A DNA stretch of 64,000 bases, taken from Rusavskia elegans. Lineage: Eukaryota; Ascomycota; Lecanoromycetes; Teloschistales; Teloschistaceae. A model generated the notes under the pieces. That model saw only the letters and a list, made by a program, of their open reading frames with translations. It had not been told where the DNA came from and searched no databases. Each line of letters begins with the position of its first letter. The first letter of the stretch is position 1. The translations under genes were made by a program, and so were the position numbers. The DNA lies in contig SAUG01000094.1 of assembly GCA_011316305.1 (NCBI GenBank), positions 1 to 64,000 of the forward strand, written 5' to 3'. Below, piece after piece: positions 28,402 through 42,349 of the stretch.

Positions 28402-28622
28402 TGAAAACCTGTATAGCGGGATCATTATAAAAGAGTTATCTGAATTTCTCTGAAATGATCGCTAAAATTACGTAACTTGCCTATTTAGATATAGTATCCA
28501 CCCTATTAGGTTTAGCGTATTTTAGTAACGGCTATATTCTATATAATTTAATAATTCTATAGATTTTATTTCTCGTATATCTTAATTAATACGATTATAT
28601 ATTAATATCTAATCGTTCTATA
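28402..28622 (+). repeat. 5' LTR of Copia element D
   Basis: It starts TGAAAACC with an intact TG and ends CGTTCTATA. It is repeated at 33910-34132 with scattered C-to-T and G-to-A differences. Confidence 0.85.
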
Positions 28623-31600
28623 GTTATAAACTCGGATACCGCAGGCTAAAACGATATCTAGTAATTTTTATAGATATATATTTATTATTTTAGGAAGAGT
28701 TATTTATCTAAATAATAAACGGAAGAATCTTTTACCGCGATATTTACTACTAGTAGAAGAAAATTTTTACTATAGCTCTACTAAAAATAAGTACGTAAAG
28801 TAGTTAATTTACTAGAATATCTACTAAGCGACTAAAAGGAAAAGTAATTTACTTTATAGTTATAAACTTAAACTATATACTAGCGAATATAAAGAAAGAT
28901 TTTATTACTAGATATTTCTTTTTTTAATATTATTCTAACTTCTACCGAGCGTTCAAATATCTTCCTATATTATCGATATAGCGTTTAAACGACCTATTAT
29001 TCTAGTTTAAACTAAGAATTAAAACTAGTAGATTATAATTATTAGAGCTAAAATTGTTTAAATATATATTTAGAACTATATCGATCCCTCTTAATCTAAT
29101 AAACTCTAATAAAGGTAAAAATTAACCTTTCCGGCGTATATTCCGCCGATAGAAATACCTCTAATAACTATAGTAATCTAAGAATTAATTAGCGCAGTAT
29201 AAAAACCTTATAAAGATATTAAATAGCGCTATAAATAATCCTATAATAGATACGAAAAAGAACGAAAAGTAATCGCTAGTATAGTTAACTATATTTACGA
29301 AAATATTTTAGTAGTAAATCTAGTATTTTTTAGATTCGTTAAATTTTATTTCTAGGACCTACTACGAATACTATAGTTTAGAATCGTATCTACCGACTCC
29401 GCTAGAATTATAGAAATAGAGCGATAGTATAAAAAGCTATCCGCAGGCTCTATATAAAACAAAAGTATTAAAATATAACTTTATAAATACTTATAGATAT
29501 ATCTTTAGGCTAAATATATTAGAATTTTAGAAATTAAAGATATTAGAAAAATATTACGGGATTTCGTTTTTATTATTTATAATCTAGTTCCTTTACTTTT
29601 ATAGAACTATAAACTTAGACTAGATTATATTATAAATTATAAAAAATAGTATTATAAATTTATCGAGGAATTCTATAACTACGTTCGTCTATATAACTTT
29701 AAAATTTCCAACGCCTATACTATATTTACTACTATAGAAGGTAATAATAGTAATACCGACGCGGATAAAGATAAAAGTAAAAGGAAAGGTAAAGGAAAAA
29801 ATAGTAATCTTTCGTTTAAAGATAATAATAAGCCGCTAAAATACGTCTATAGCCTAAAGTATTTTTTTTAAAAATATTACTATATTATAGAGTATTTCGG
29901 AAGGAATTATTTAAAGAAGCTAGCTAGCTTTAAATTTAAAGTAATAAAAATAAAAAAAGTTAAAAATAAACTCGATAGTAATAAAAAAATACGGAAGAAA
30001 TATAAGTACTCTAATTAACGTACTAAAAAAAATATAAAAATAGTAAAAAAGATAATAAATTAGTATCTACTAGTATTTTATTAGCTATATTTCTAGAAAT
30101 CTTCGTCGCTAATTATTTCTTTCGTTTATTTTAGATTTTTAACGGTAGTTTAGTAATTAATCTATATAATAATACTATAGTTTACCGTTTCGTTAAAGAT
30201 TAAAACTATACTAACGGCTTATATATTATTATAGGCGAAGGACCTATATCTATTATAGTATACGGAAATATTATAGTTTATATTAATTCGCTAAATAGTA
30301 AAATACCGTTAAAAATCTCTAATATAAACTACGTTTCTAACTTTATAACTAATCTAGTTTTAGAAAGATATATATAGAAAAAGGATAATTTTTTTAAAAA
30401 CTCTAGAACTCTTCGCGTTAAATATAACGGAAAGACTATTATTAAATATAAAATAATTAACGAGTTATCTATACTAGAAGATAATATAAATAGATTTAGA
30501 AATATTGTTCTACTGTCTTTCGCTGTAGCTAAATTAGATATAATTAAAAACTAATACCAGCTTCTTATTTACGTCGCCGATAAAGCTATCTAGTATCTAT
30601 AGCAAGCAGCTAAAGGAGTAGATTTTATAGATAAAACTAAAGTACTATTTACTAATAAATATATAATATACGCTGTCTCTAAAATCTACTAGATTATTTT
30701 AATTTCTTTATATAAGTTAGAGGATTCCGACGAGCCTTTCTATCGTATTATCTATAATTTAATTCTAATAGCTGCCGGCCTAAACCGTTATTACTAGATC
30801 TTATATTTTATATATACTAAAACGGATTTCTATATTATTAAAATCTATCGCCTTAAATTAGAAGCTATTAAATTCTTTCGCCGCTTTTTTAAATTTATAT
30901 AAGTACGCTATAAAGGTATAATAGTATTTATATAGTTAGATATAGAGCTAACTTTAGATAAAGAATTTTTAAACTTAATTATAGAGCTAGGAATCTTTTA
31001 GAAATCTACTACCCTAGATATATAAATTTAAAATAGTTATTCGGAATAATTAAACTATATTTTTATTATTAAAACCTAAATAATAATAAACGGAGTCAAT
31101 CTCCTATAGTATTTTTAGCTCTAGATTATTTTAGCCGCCGTCTATATTATAAATATTATATTAAAAAAGAAGCTTATATAGAAAACTCTATTTTAAATAG
31201 TTATAAAGACTATTTTATATTTAGATTACCTCCGAATATACGGCTATAAAGTCTATATATTAGATAAATATATTCCGAGACTTTAGAAGCTATATCCTAG
31301 AGTTTATATTGAATTTCTAGTAGGATATAATAGTACGAATATCTACTTTATCTAGATTTTAAACTAGAGGAAAGTTATCCGTACTTATAATATTATATTT
31401 AATAAAACTTTATTCTACTAATCTAGAAAAATTAATTAAATTTAATTGTAGATAGAGCCGTTTCTATATAATACGTTCGATATTCTATATATAGACTACT
31501 CTATTACTAAAGTTAATAATAGTAAAAGTAATAAAATTTAACGCCTTTAAATAGATCTAAACGAATCCGGACGTATTTAAAAAAGAATTCTCGCCTCTAA

Positions 31601-33909
31601 TATCTAATAATAAAGGAAAAGATAAAGAGAACCAGTTTCTTCTATCGCTTCCTACTTTAGAAAATAGAACGCGGCTATAAAATAGCTATAATAGCGGAGA
31701 TTCGACTAATAAATTATATTTTAATTCTATTAACGAAAGTACTCCTTTTATAAAAGTAATAGGATAGTTTAATAAACTCGTTTAAATAGAAATATAGTTA
31801 TTTAATAGCAGATTTATATTTAATAAAAATATATCTAAATCTTTTAAAAATAATAAAGATATACTTCCGCCTATTTCTATACCTTTAGAATTAAACAGAA
31901 CTCGTAGCCTAAATAAGCTATACTATATTAAAGATAATATTATTTTTCTAGATATTATATACCGCCGAAAGAAGATAGATAAAATAAATAAAGCCGAAGA
32001 GATAGTTACTAAAAAGTCTATATAATCTTTTTTTAATATACTATTACCGGAATTTCTATAGCTTTCTTTATAATACTTACCGTCTATCTTCTAGCTCGTA
32101 TAATATACGAAAATAATATTCTAATACTAGATTTTTAGCCTCTTCTACTAGAAATACGGTATTACTATAATTAATTACCGCCGGAACCTCGTTTCTGGAA
32201 TAATATATTAAAATATCCGTTTATAGAAAAATTTATAGAAGCCGTTTAAATCGAAATAAAGAAACTATAGAATAAAAATATTTAGAAAAAAATAGTATTC
32301 GGTACTATAATTTAATATAGTAAGAAATCTATTCTTTTTATATAGATTTTTAAATATAAATTCGATAAATAAAGTTATCTAACTAAATTAGAGGTACGTC
32401 TTTATATTAAAAGCGACTTCTAGAATACCGATATAGATACCTACGCTACTATTTTAACGATTTGTATCTTTCGGATATTTATAGCTATCGTTATATATTT
32501 TAGACTTTAAACTAGATAGTATAATATGGTTAACGCCTTCCCTAATTACGAAATTAACGAACTTATTTACGTTAAATCTCTACTAGGCTAGAAAGAGTCG
32601 AAATCTATCCTTTTATAATTTTTTAAAGCGTTCTATAGTCTAAAGTAGTCGCCGGCGCTATAGTTTTACTATCTTTTAAATATTCTAATAGACCTAGGAT
32701 TTTTAACGGTATCCGGAACCGAATATTTATTTATTTATAAATATATAATACTATTCTTCTTTATAGATAATATTTATATTATCTGTAAAGACCGTTATAT
32801 ATAATATATTAAGGAATTTTAAATAAAGTTCTTTAAGCGCTATAAAATAAAATATCTAGATAAAATATTCTGATTTTTAGAAATTTATATTACTCGCGAT
32901 CGCGAAGCCTATAAACTATTATTATATTAAAATTTATATATTAATAAAATTATAAAGAAATATAATATTAATATATTAAATAAAGTTTCTAAAATTCTAT
33001 TTATTAGCTCCGAAATATTTACTAAAAATATAGGTACGGCCGAACTCTAGTAAATTCTACTATACTAATAACTGGTCGGATTATTTAATTTTATAGCCGT
33101 TATTACTTACGTTAATATTAGTTATACCGCCCTAAAATTTTTAGAATTTTTAATAAATCTATCGGAATATTATCTGGAATTAGTAATTAAAACTATATAA
33201 TATTTAGTATATTATAGATTTTATTTAATCGTCTTCGATATTTATATAACTGATCTAAATATATTATTTATCGCTTTATCAAACGTTTTATTTACTAATA
33301 ATCTATTAATTCGGCGAAGCTCGTAAAGCTACGCGTTTAAATTATTCGGCGGAATAATAGACTAAAAAGTTTTAAAGCAGAAAACAATTATAATAAATTT
33401 AATTAAAGCCGAGCTCCTCGCAGCTACCGCTAGCGGAAAAGAATTTCTATAGTAGAATCGGTTCTTTAAAGAAATATTATTTAATTTAGGCTATAAACCG
33501 TATATCTAAATTAATAATATATAAATAATATAAATATTTTAGAATATTAATTTATAGTTTATAACGAAGTTCCGCTATATTAATATTTATTATTACTAGC
33601 TATACTAGGAGATTTATAATAGAAATATATCTATTAGATATATAGTCTCTGTAGTAATTCTAGTAGATAGCTTTATAAAAGCTCTTCCGGTTTAATATTC
33701 TAAAGAATTTATAAATTTACTAGAACTCTAGAATCTATTTCTAAAAGAATGTTATAATAGCGATTTTTCCGCCGCCGCCTCTAGCGCTTTAAACGTCGCT
33801 AATATATCTAAATCTGGTTAAATTAAAAAGGAAAATAGAGTTTATAATAATATATAATAGCGAGGAATAGAGTTAATATTAAAAATATAAATAATCGACT
33901 CTAAAGGGG

Positions 33910-34132
33910 TATAAAAGCCTATATAGCGGGATTATTATAAAAGAGTTATCTAAATTTCTCTAAAATAGTTGCTAAAATTACGTAATTTATCTATTTAATT
34001 ATAATACCTATTCTATTAGATTTAGCGTATTTTAGTAACGGCTATATTCTATATAGTTTAATAATTCTATAGATTTCACTTCTCGTATATTTCAATCAAT
34101 ACGATTATATATCAATATCCAATCGTTCTATA
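33910..34132 (+). repeat. 3' LTR of Copia element D
   Basis: Direct copy of 28402-28622, preceded by a polypurine tract at 33903-33909 and followed by the duplication TAAAG. Confidence 0.85.
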
Positions 34133-36860
34133 TAAAGTATTTTTATACGAGGTAATTAGAAGAGAATAGTAGAATTATATTTAATAATTATATTAAAGAT
34201 TTATAAAAGAAACTATCTATTAAAATAATAAATAATATATATATTAAAAATAGCTATAAAAGCCGATAGATAGTTATATACTAAAAGTTCTTTTAGAAAG
34301 AATAACTATAATAGCTATAGGCGGCTATAGATAATTAGATTCGTTTATTAACTAATTTTCTAGAAAACTTCTATAGAATTATAAATATAATATAGCCTTT
34401 ACTATAGTACTTTTTTAAACCTTTTTAAAATATTTTTTTAATTTCTATATATTTTTTTTATCGGAAAATCCTTTCTATTTAATAAAAAATTTATTTATTT
34501 CTTTTTTTTTATTAATAATTTTTTTAATTTTATATTCTTCGCGTTTCTAATAATATTAATTTTTAGCTAGTAGAATATATTCCGGTACTTTTTTTAATAG
34601 TTCTATATAGAATTTAGGAAATATTTCTATTATAGATAGTTTAAAATATATTATTATTCTTTTAATATTCTAGATTTTAAAAGTTTTTATATAAAATTTA
34701 TCGAACTTTTAATTAATTAGATTTTTTATTAAAAGTAGTATTTTATTTTCGTTCTAGATATTATAGTATCTTTTTAATCTATTTATTTTTTTTTTAATTT
34801 TTTTTTTATTTTTTAAATTCTTATCTTTATTTTATTCTAATTATTTTTTATTTTATTAATAAAGGATTATACTATAGAATTTTTTATATTTAAATAGATA
34901 TTTCTATAGATAGTTTTACTATATAATAATTCGTCCGGCGTTATCTATATATCTTTATTATAAAACAAATTAATTACTATTTATATTATTAGAAAAAACT
35001 AGACCTAGTTTTTTCCTTTATTTATATAATAAATTCTAAAGTATATTTTAAATATTTAATTTATTTTTTCTATTTAACCCTTTATTTATAATTAAAATAA
35101 TATTAATATAGTCTATTCCGTTCCTATTACCTCTATTAGGCCTTTTATAAAATTTAAAACGAAAAGTTTATTTCTATCTAAAATAATTTTTTCTATAATT
35201 CTATTTTTATAGATTACTATTTATAATAGTAGAAATACTAGTTACTCCGCTATTATTAATATTTAATATAATATAAATCTTATATATTTTATAAATCTAT
35301 CTATAATTATCGCTCTTATATTATAAAATATCTAGTTATATAGATCGATAGATTCCGGTAGACCTATAATAAAATCTAACGCGATTTATTAATAGAATTC
35401 GCTTAAAGATTATATTAGCTAGAATTTATCTACCGAACTTTATTAATTCTTTTTTACTATTATATATTCCGGGTAGTTCTTTATAAATTCTTTAATATAT
35501 TTTTTAAATATAGATATATTCGTTATTTTCTAAATTCTTTTTAGTATTTTTATAATCTTCTAATAACTAGCTATTCTAGAATTATATATTTATCGAATTA
35601 TTTTATTAATTTCTTTTAATATTTCTATTTTTTCGAAAATATCTCTAATTCTTTTTAGAAATAGTCTAGTTATTTTTTCGGCGGCTTTATAGTCTATTTT
35701 TCTATTAAAAGTATTAGTAACCGTATTATTAGGTTTTTTAATATATTTTATTTCGAAGTTATAGTAAATTATTTTTTCTATCTATTTTATTTATTATTAG
35801 TTAAATTTTTAATTAACTAATAGTAATAGAAGATTTTTATAGTCTATATATACGATTATCTTTTTATTTATTTTATTTATATATATTTTCTAATATATTA
35901 AATCTACTATAATTACTAATAATTTTTTTATCTATTATAATATAGTTAATTTTAGCTAGTATTAATTTTCTAAAATAATATTTAAAAGGTTTTTCTTTTT
36001 ATAATATATATAATCTAATCGTTCAATCTAATATATCTATATAGAAAATAATTTATTTATTAAAATTAAGAATTTTTAAAATTTTTTCTAATATAAAATT
36101 TTATTTAAATTTTTTAAATATTTTATTTTAAATATATATCTATTAAAATAATATATTATTTTAAAATAAATCTATTATTAGAATTATTTCTTTAGTATAT
36201 TTTTCTATTATATTTTAGTAAAATTCTATAAATTCTAAAAAGTTTTTAATATCTTTTTTATTTTTTAGTAATAACGATTCGCGTATTATTTATAATATAT
36301 TTACTTCTATAATAATAGTTTCTAGCTTTATTATATATCTAAGAAATATAATCTCTTTTTTAAAAAATTCTGATTTTTTTTTTTTTGAATTTTAAAATTA
36401 TATTTCCGGAATTTTTATAGTATTTTATAAATATACTATCTATATTTTTTATATATTTTGGAAAAATTTAATATATTATCTTTATATAATATAATAAAGA
36501 TATCGAAATAGTTATATAATATTTTATTAATAGCGCGTTATAGAATCGTCGATATATTTATTAATCCGAAAAGTATAACTAAATATTCGAATAGTCCGTA
36601 TTTTATTCTAAACGTTATTTTCTATTTATTTTCTATTTTAATTTTTAATAGATTAAATACGTCCTTTAGATTAAATTTTATAAAGAATTTAGCTTTTTTA
36701 ATTTTATTTTTTTAATCTAATAAAAAAGGAAATAGATATTTATCTTTTTATATTACTATATTAAATTTCCTAAAATTAATATAAAGCCGGAAATTACTAT
36801 TCTTTTTAAAAATAAATATTACTAGTTATTTTATTTTTAATTTAAAGTATTATATATATT

Positions 36861-37074
36861 TGTAGTGGTCAGGGTTCTGAACCACACGAACGGCTTAAAG
36901 GGTCATGGAATGTATATCTGGATTGTACAGTTATGTACGAATTCGGATGCTAACTGATCCGGTCGCTAATCGCAAAAGCGGATATAGAAACGGATATAGA
37001 TCTAGCGTGGAGATGCTTGTATATATAAATGTTTTACTTTTTTATAGTTATAGGAAATCAGTTTGGAATTCTAT
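36861..37074 (+). repeat. Solo LTR-like insertion with little RIP
   Basis: About 214 bp of balanced composition starts sharply with TGTAGTGGTCAGGG inside degraded C2 sequence. GTGGT and ACCAC form an inverted pair within the first 25 bases. CpA and TpG are common, unlike the surroundings. ATATT precedes the start (36856-36860) and recurs at 37075-37079, a possible 5 bp duplication. The start looks like a classical LTR, but the right end reads CTAT rather than CA, so the exact end is uncertain. The 63-codon open frame across it is not a gene. Confidence 0.6.
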
Positions 37075-37742
37075 ATATTTTTATTTAAAATTATAATTAA
37101 TATATTATTATAATATTTTAAACTAATTATTATTTAATTTATAAATTAATTTAGCTTTTAACTTTTCCAGATCTATTATAATAATTTTATAGTTTTCCTA
37201 AATATAAGCCGGTAAAGATAACTTTTTTTCTAGTTTTTTTAATATATTCTGGAATTTTTTAAAAAATTATAGAATTTTATTTATAGTAGCTATTTCTTTT
37301 TTAATCTATTATTTCTAAATAAAGATATTATATATTTTCTATATCTCGGTTACTTTTTTAGATATATTAAAAAGATAGTTTCCTATTTTTATTTATATCG
37401 TTTTCTAAATAATCTCAAGATTCTATAATATAAATTAAAGAATATTTAAATATATATTTCTTTATTGTTTTATAATATCGAAAATAATCTTTTTTTTATA
37501 TCTATTACTTTATATCTATAGAGGTTTAATCTAATATTTAATTTTAATATATTCTATTTTATTAATAGTTTCTATAAAATAAAGTTTTATTTTTCTAATT
37601 AAAAGAACGTTATATTTTTTATATATTTTTTTAATATAATATTCCGAATAGTTTCTAAATCGACTAAAGTTTCTATAGGTCGTCTAAATAATATTAGTTA
37701 GATAAAAATCTGATTTTTATTTATTTTCCGGAATCGTTAAAA

Positions 37743-38149
37743 TATAATATCTCTATATATTAGAAGACGTTATATTCGAATCTAACCATAGCTATAGATA
37801 TAATCCGAGCTATTAAATAATAAAGAAATTCTAGTATAAATTATTATAACTAATCCTATATAGCCGCAGAAATACGGTTATAATATTACGAAATATCTTT
37901 ATTACGAGGTAATTAGAAGAAAATAGTAGAGACGTATTTGATAATTATATCAATAACTAATAAAAAAAGCTATCGATAAAAATAATAAGCGATATATATA
38001 TTAAAAGTAGCTATAAAAGCCGACAGATAGCCGCGTACTAAGAGTCTCTCTAGGAGGAACGGCTATAACGGCTACGGGCGGCTATAGATAATTAAGTTCG
38101 CTTGTTGACCAATTTTCTAAAAAACTTCTGTAAAATCGTGGACGTAATA
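37743..38149 (-). repeat. Family C LTR, right (5') end of C2
   Basis: Reverse-complement copy of the family C LTR, beginning TATAATATC and ending GACGTAATA, followed by the duplication TATTA. It gives the uninterrupted reference for the LTR that element D split. Confidence 0.8.
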
Positions 38150-41100
38150 TATTAAATAGGCGGTATTCTAGTTTAGAATTAATAGATATAGTAGAAAAGG
38201 TTAATTTAGTAAATTTAATATTTTTTAGCTAAATTCGCGCTAAATTTTACTAAATTCTCGCTAAGTTTTATTTTATTAGCCGGATAGAAAGTATTTTAAT
38301 TCGTTAGAATATTCCGCGTACTAATTATATTAGGTAATTTTAGATAATATACGATTCTATTTTATATAACCGCGGTAATAGCGAGTATCGTAGTAGTTCT
38401 AATAGCTATTTTTTTTACTAATTTCTTAACGATATATTTAATAGTATTTTAGATTAATTTAATTAAAACGAAATTAGATTAGAAATAGTAATATAATATC
38501 TTTTATATCGATTTTCGATAATTTTTCTAAACCGAATTTATTTAGATAAAACTACCGGTAAGTAGTTTATATTATAGATAATTATAGAATTAAATAAAAT
38601 ATCGACTATATAAATAAACGCGCTACTATTAGAGCTAAAATTTATTTTCGAAATTAATTTTAATTTAAATTTAAAAAAGAAATTATAGTTTCCGGAAATA
38701 TCGCTTCGATATTATACTAGAATTTATATAATTCTATTAGATTTTAAATCAATATTATTTTAAATTCTAATAGTATATCTAAAGTTAAATTTCTTATATA
38801 TATAGATATTTAAATTAACTTTAAAGTTTTTATTACTGCCGATAATAATTTACTATTTTTAATAATCTAAAATAATTTTTTCTATAATTAAAATATCTAT
38901 ATCTAATAGTAGATTAGTTTATAAATTTTTAATAATATAGATTTCCTTTAAAAATTCTATAATAGCTAAATCGCCTTTTAGATAGAAAATAAAAATAGCG
39001 AATTTATCGGTTCGATAAATTTATTTATCTATATTATAAATAGAAATCTTTTTTAATAGTTTTTTAATTTCGATATTTTCTAGAATAAATTTTCTATCGA
39101 TTATTAATATAATATATTCTAAATTAGTATATATATTTTTAGCGTCGGATATATTCAAATAGGAAACTAATAGAAATATAATATAATAGAAACGTTTAAA
39201 AGCTAAACTAGTTTCTATAATCTATTTACTATTTAAAGCGATTATATAAAATATAAAAGTAATTTTTTTACTAGAAAAATATTTATCGATAATAAATATT
39301 TATATTTCGGTTTTATTACTTTCTATATTCTAGTAAATAGTTTTAAAATATTTAAATAATTTATTATATAACTCGAATAAAACGTTATATTTCTAATATA
39401 AATATAAAATCTTCGGTTTAGTATTAATAAAATTCTAACTAATTTTTTTATATTCTAATTTCTTATAAACTCTATTATAATATTCGATTTTTTTATTATA
39501 AAATTCGGTAGATCTATTATTATAATATCTATAGATAGAATCCTATTTAGTATATTAGATATAAACTTCTTCTATAGTAGAATAATCCTCGCTATATACG
39601 TTTTTATAAACTTCTATTTAGTAGATTTATTATAGCGGAGCTAGCGGTACTAAATATTAGAAATTTAGACCGAAATAAAGTTTTTCTTAAAATTAGTTAT
39701 TATAAATCTATTATTATACGCTAGTATAGAATTCTATTATATTAAAAAAAAATTCCTTTATAAATTTTCTAATCTATTTATAAATATAGAATAAAAGAAA
39801 TTTACGCTATTTTTGATAGGAAACGTTTCTAGTAGGTTTTTTTTTAATAAAAGGAAGCTAATATTTCTAGAAAGGCTAAAAAATTTACTAAATTATAGAA
39901 TATTAATATTTATATCTAAAAAAAACTAGAATTCAATATCGATTAGTATATAATATTTTTTTATACTAGTTAAAGCCGAAATAAAAATAGATTTCGTATT
40001 TATTAATAGCTAGAATTATTAGAAGATATTTTTCGAAATTACCGGAAGTAATTTTTTTCTATAGTCTAGATTTCGAGTTTATAATTATCTATTAATAAAA
40101 AAAACGTATTAATAGTAGTCTTTTCTATTAATTTAAAGATAAAAATAATTTAAAAAAAAATAGTAAAATCAATTTATATCTATATAATAATTTATCGAAT
40201 ATTAATTCTTTTAGTAATTTTAATAGCTTATAGTCTAGTCTAATTGTATTCGCGAGGTTCGCGATAGTAGTTTATATTTTCGATAGTATATTTTTTTTTA
40301 TTTAAAATATATATTCCTTTTTCTATTAGTAATTTAAAATAAATAATTAAGATATTAATTTATATATCGAGATTTTTTATTAGATATTCTTTTTCTATAT
40401 CCGAAAGTTCGTTAGAATACTATTATAGAGTTTTACCTTGAAAATATATCGATAGATTCCCTTTAACTTTACTATTTAATCTAGCGATATTTTTAACTCG
40501 AATAATAAAGATATTAATATCGCGAAAATAGATATTTTTATCTATATATTTAATATAAAGCCCGGTTTTAGTAGATTTATTATTATAAAAGAGATAAAAA
40601 TAGCTAATATTATCTATAATAAATTTCTCGTATTTATTAGCTCTAGTAAAAAATATAGAAAGTTTAAGCGGCAGTAAAAATATTTTTTTCCTCTATTAAT
40701 TTTATTAGCGAAGTTCTATAAACTCTATCTAGATTATAATATTCTATTTTTCTAACTTTTCGAAAAATTATATTATTATAAAATTAGAGCTACGATTTTA
40801 TATTATATTTGGTTTCCGGTTTATATCCGTTTTAGATAAAATAAAAAGGTTTTCTAAAATTCTATCGACCGTATTTTTTTTTCTATAATTTTAATTGAAA
40901 TTCGATAATTCGCGATAGTTTATATATATATAGGATCGTTCCGAAATTCTATTATATTTTTTTTAAAACGTTTAATAATAGCTCGTACTATAGCTTCGCT
41001 ATCTAATTATTTTTCGGGCTATTTAGACGATCGGAATAGCCAGAAGAATAATTTTATTTTAGCGTTTATAATATTATCTATTTCGGTTCTAGAAAGTTAA

Positions 41101-41495
41101 ATATTACTATAATTATTATATATAAAATTTAATAAATCTAGTATATTCTAATACTAGTTAGTAGTATATCTAAAGTCGGTTCTATCTATAAACTCGACGA
41201 GCTAGTATCCGAAAAAAATAGTACTATCGTCGAAAGATAAAAGTAACTCGTCTATCGCTATCGTAATTAATTAGAATCTAATTAATAAACCGATTTATTT
41301 CTATTATATCTAAATATATAAAATATAATTAGTAAAAAATAGTAGTTATTTAGTAAATACTGCTAATAAAATATATTTAATTAAGATAATTAATATCTCC
41401 GAAAATATAGATAACGTTACTAGTATTATTAGTATTTATAAACGCTATATATATATTATATAATATATATAAATAAATCTTTTATAATTATTAAT

Positions 41496-41736
41496 TATTA
41501 TAGATCGATTTAAAATAATAATAGTAGTTTAATATTTCTATATAGATAGAAAGTTTATCTATAAATAAACGAATAAAGCTGAATGCTAGACCTAATTAAA
41601 TAACGAATCCCGTAGAGCTAATAAGCCGCGGTTAACGGGGTTTAGTCAGCGTATTAGTCAGCCGGTACTATCGGCTAATATCTCTGTATCTACTAAATTT
41701 TATATAAATTCCAAGCAGTTTAAATGGTTTATAATA
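41496..41736 (-). repeat. Family B LTR, right end of B2
   Basis: Direct partner of 24380-24620, followed immediately by the target duplication CGATT. Confidence 0.83.
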
Positions 41737-42131
41737 CGATTATATCTACTATTAAATTTACTTTTATTATTACAATCGTAAAAATTATTATTTCCGGAAA
41801 TATCTAAAATATTCTCGAAACTAATATCTTTTCTAGAAATATCTTTTTCTACGGTAGAGATAGTAGCGAATTAGACCGTAAATAAATCGTTTAAAAAGAT
41901 TCTATAACGGGATTTCTAATTAATATAAATTTTAAAAAAAGTCGTATTTTTATTATATACTATTATTCGCTCTATACTAGCGTTAAATTAAAAATACAGA
42001 AAATATTTTATTTAAAAATTTATATTCGAATTTAGAAAATTTTATTTATAAAAATAGATAAAACCGGTTTAAAGAAACTTTAATAATAGAGTAAAAATTA
42101 AATCGTTTATAGTCTAAAAAGTTATTACTAC

Positions 42132-42349
42132 TAATATAGAATTCTAAATTAATTTACTATAAATATAGAATTATAAAGTATTTATATATATAAATATCTC
42201 TACGCTAGATTTATATTCGTATTTATATTCGCTTTTATAATTAACGACCGGATTAATTAATATCCGAATTCGTATATAATTATAAAATTCAAATATATAT
42301 TCTATAATTTTTTAAACCGTTTATATAATTTAGAACTTTGATTATTACA
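42132..42349 (-). repeat. Right (5') LTR of element A
   Basis: This is the partner of the LTR at 4091-4307, in the same orientation. It ends with TTATTACA, which keeps the original CA end that was changed to TA in the left copy. It lies about 350 bp from the end of the AT-rich block. Confidence 0.7.

Larger units (their letters stand above)
28402..34132 (+). mobile_element. Element D: Ty1/Copia retrotransposon
   Basis: Direct LTRs of 221-223 bp lie at 28402-28622 and 33910-34132 (shared words CTATATAGCGGGAT-like near the start and CAATCGTTCTATA-like at the end). A polypurine AAAGGGG immediately precedes the right LTR. The flanks are TAAAA and TAAAG, a target duplication with one RIP-type change. 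Comparison with the intact family C LTR near 37,890 shows the empty site. On the plus strand about 32460-32800 reads as Copia reverse transcriptase through stop codons: VNAFPNYEINELIYVKS, then LKxSPALxFYYLLN, then FFFIDNIYII in place of the usual VDDI box. Gag (28.7-29.8 kb) and integrase (30-31.5 kb) regions are too degraded to map precisely. Confidence 0.85.
28251..38149 (-). mobile_element. Element C2: pol-bearing family C element inside B2, hosting D and a solo LTR
   Basis: One family C LTR in reverse orientation is at 37743-38149. The other is split into 28251-28401 and 34133-34392 by Copia element D. The 5 bp next to the outer ends are TATTA on both sides, and B1 shows the intact site near 13,490. 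On the minus strand, 36770-36815 reads KKNSNFRLYINFRKFN, the reverse transcriptase finger motif. About 36430-36500 holds the degraded catalytic box, 35740-35860 reads as RNase H, and 34,430-35,600 is the integrase region. With inserts removed the element is about 3.9 kb, which is short, and gag is not clearly visible. Confidence 0.75.
24380..41736 (-). mobile_element. Element B2: Ty3/Gypsy element inserted in A, itself split by C2
   Basis: LTRs at 24380-24620 and 41496-41736 are flanked by a perfect 5 bp duplication, CGATT at 24375-24379 and at 41737-41741. The interior is 24621-28250 plus 38150-41495, about 7 kb. It matches B1 in the same order, including the integrase region (25,250-26,700) and the reverse transcriptase region (27,300-27,700) on the minus strand. 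Element C2 (28251-38149) interrupts it with the duplication TATTA, and the uninterrupted site is readable in B1 near 13,490. The best-preserved LTR start, TGTTATAG at 24380, shows the original TG end of the family. Confidence 0.82.
4091..42349 (-). mobile_element. Element A: outermost Ty3/Gypsy LTR retrotransposon, split by B1 and B2
   Basis: Two similar direct copies of about 217 bp at 4091-4307 and 42132-42349 form the LTR pair. The internal parts are 4308-6273, 19128-24379 and 41737-42131, about 7.6 kb when the insertions are removed. On the minus strand, 21657-21740 reads FxKKKDGS followed by IDYRDLNNITIKNRY, the finger region of Gypsy reverse transcriptase, and 21375-21430 reads LDDFVVIYLDNILIY, the catalytic box with its second Asp changed to Asn. 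At 23425-23490 a gag zinc-knuckle pattern is readable with Cys codons turned to Tyr. Order on the minus strand is gag, then RT, with the integrase expected in 4308-6273. The terminal TSD is not clean: the flanks show overlapping AGCTA and GCTAT. Confidence 0.72.

Noticed and set aside
36905..37096. 63-codon open frame across the solo LTR
   Set aside because: It lies entirely in LTR-like sequence and crosses its end into degraded DNA; no protein similarity is apparent.
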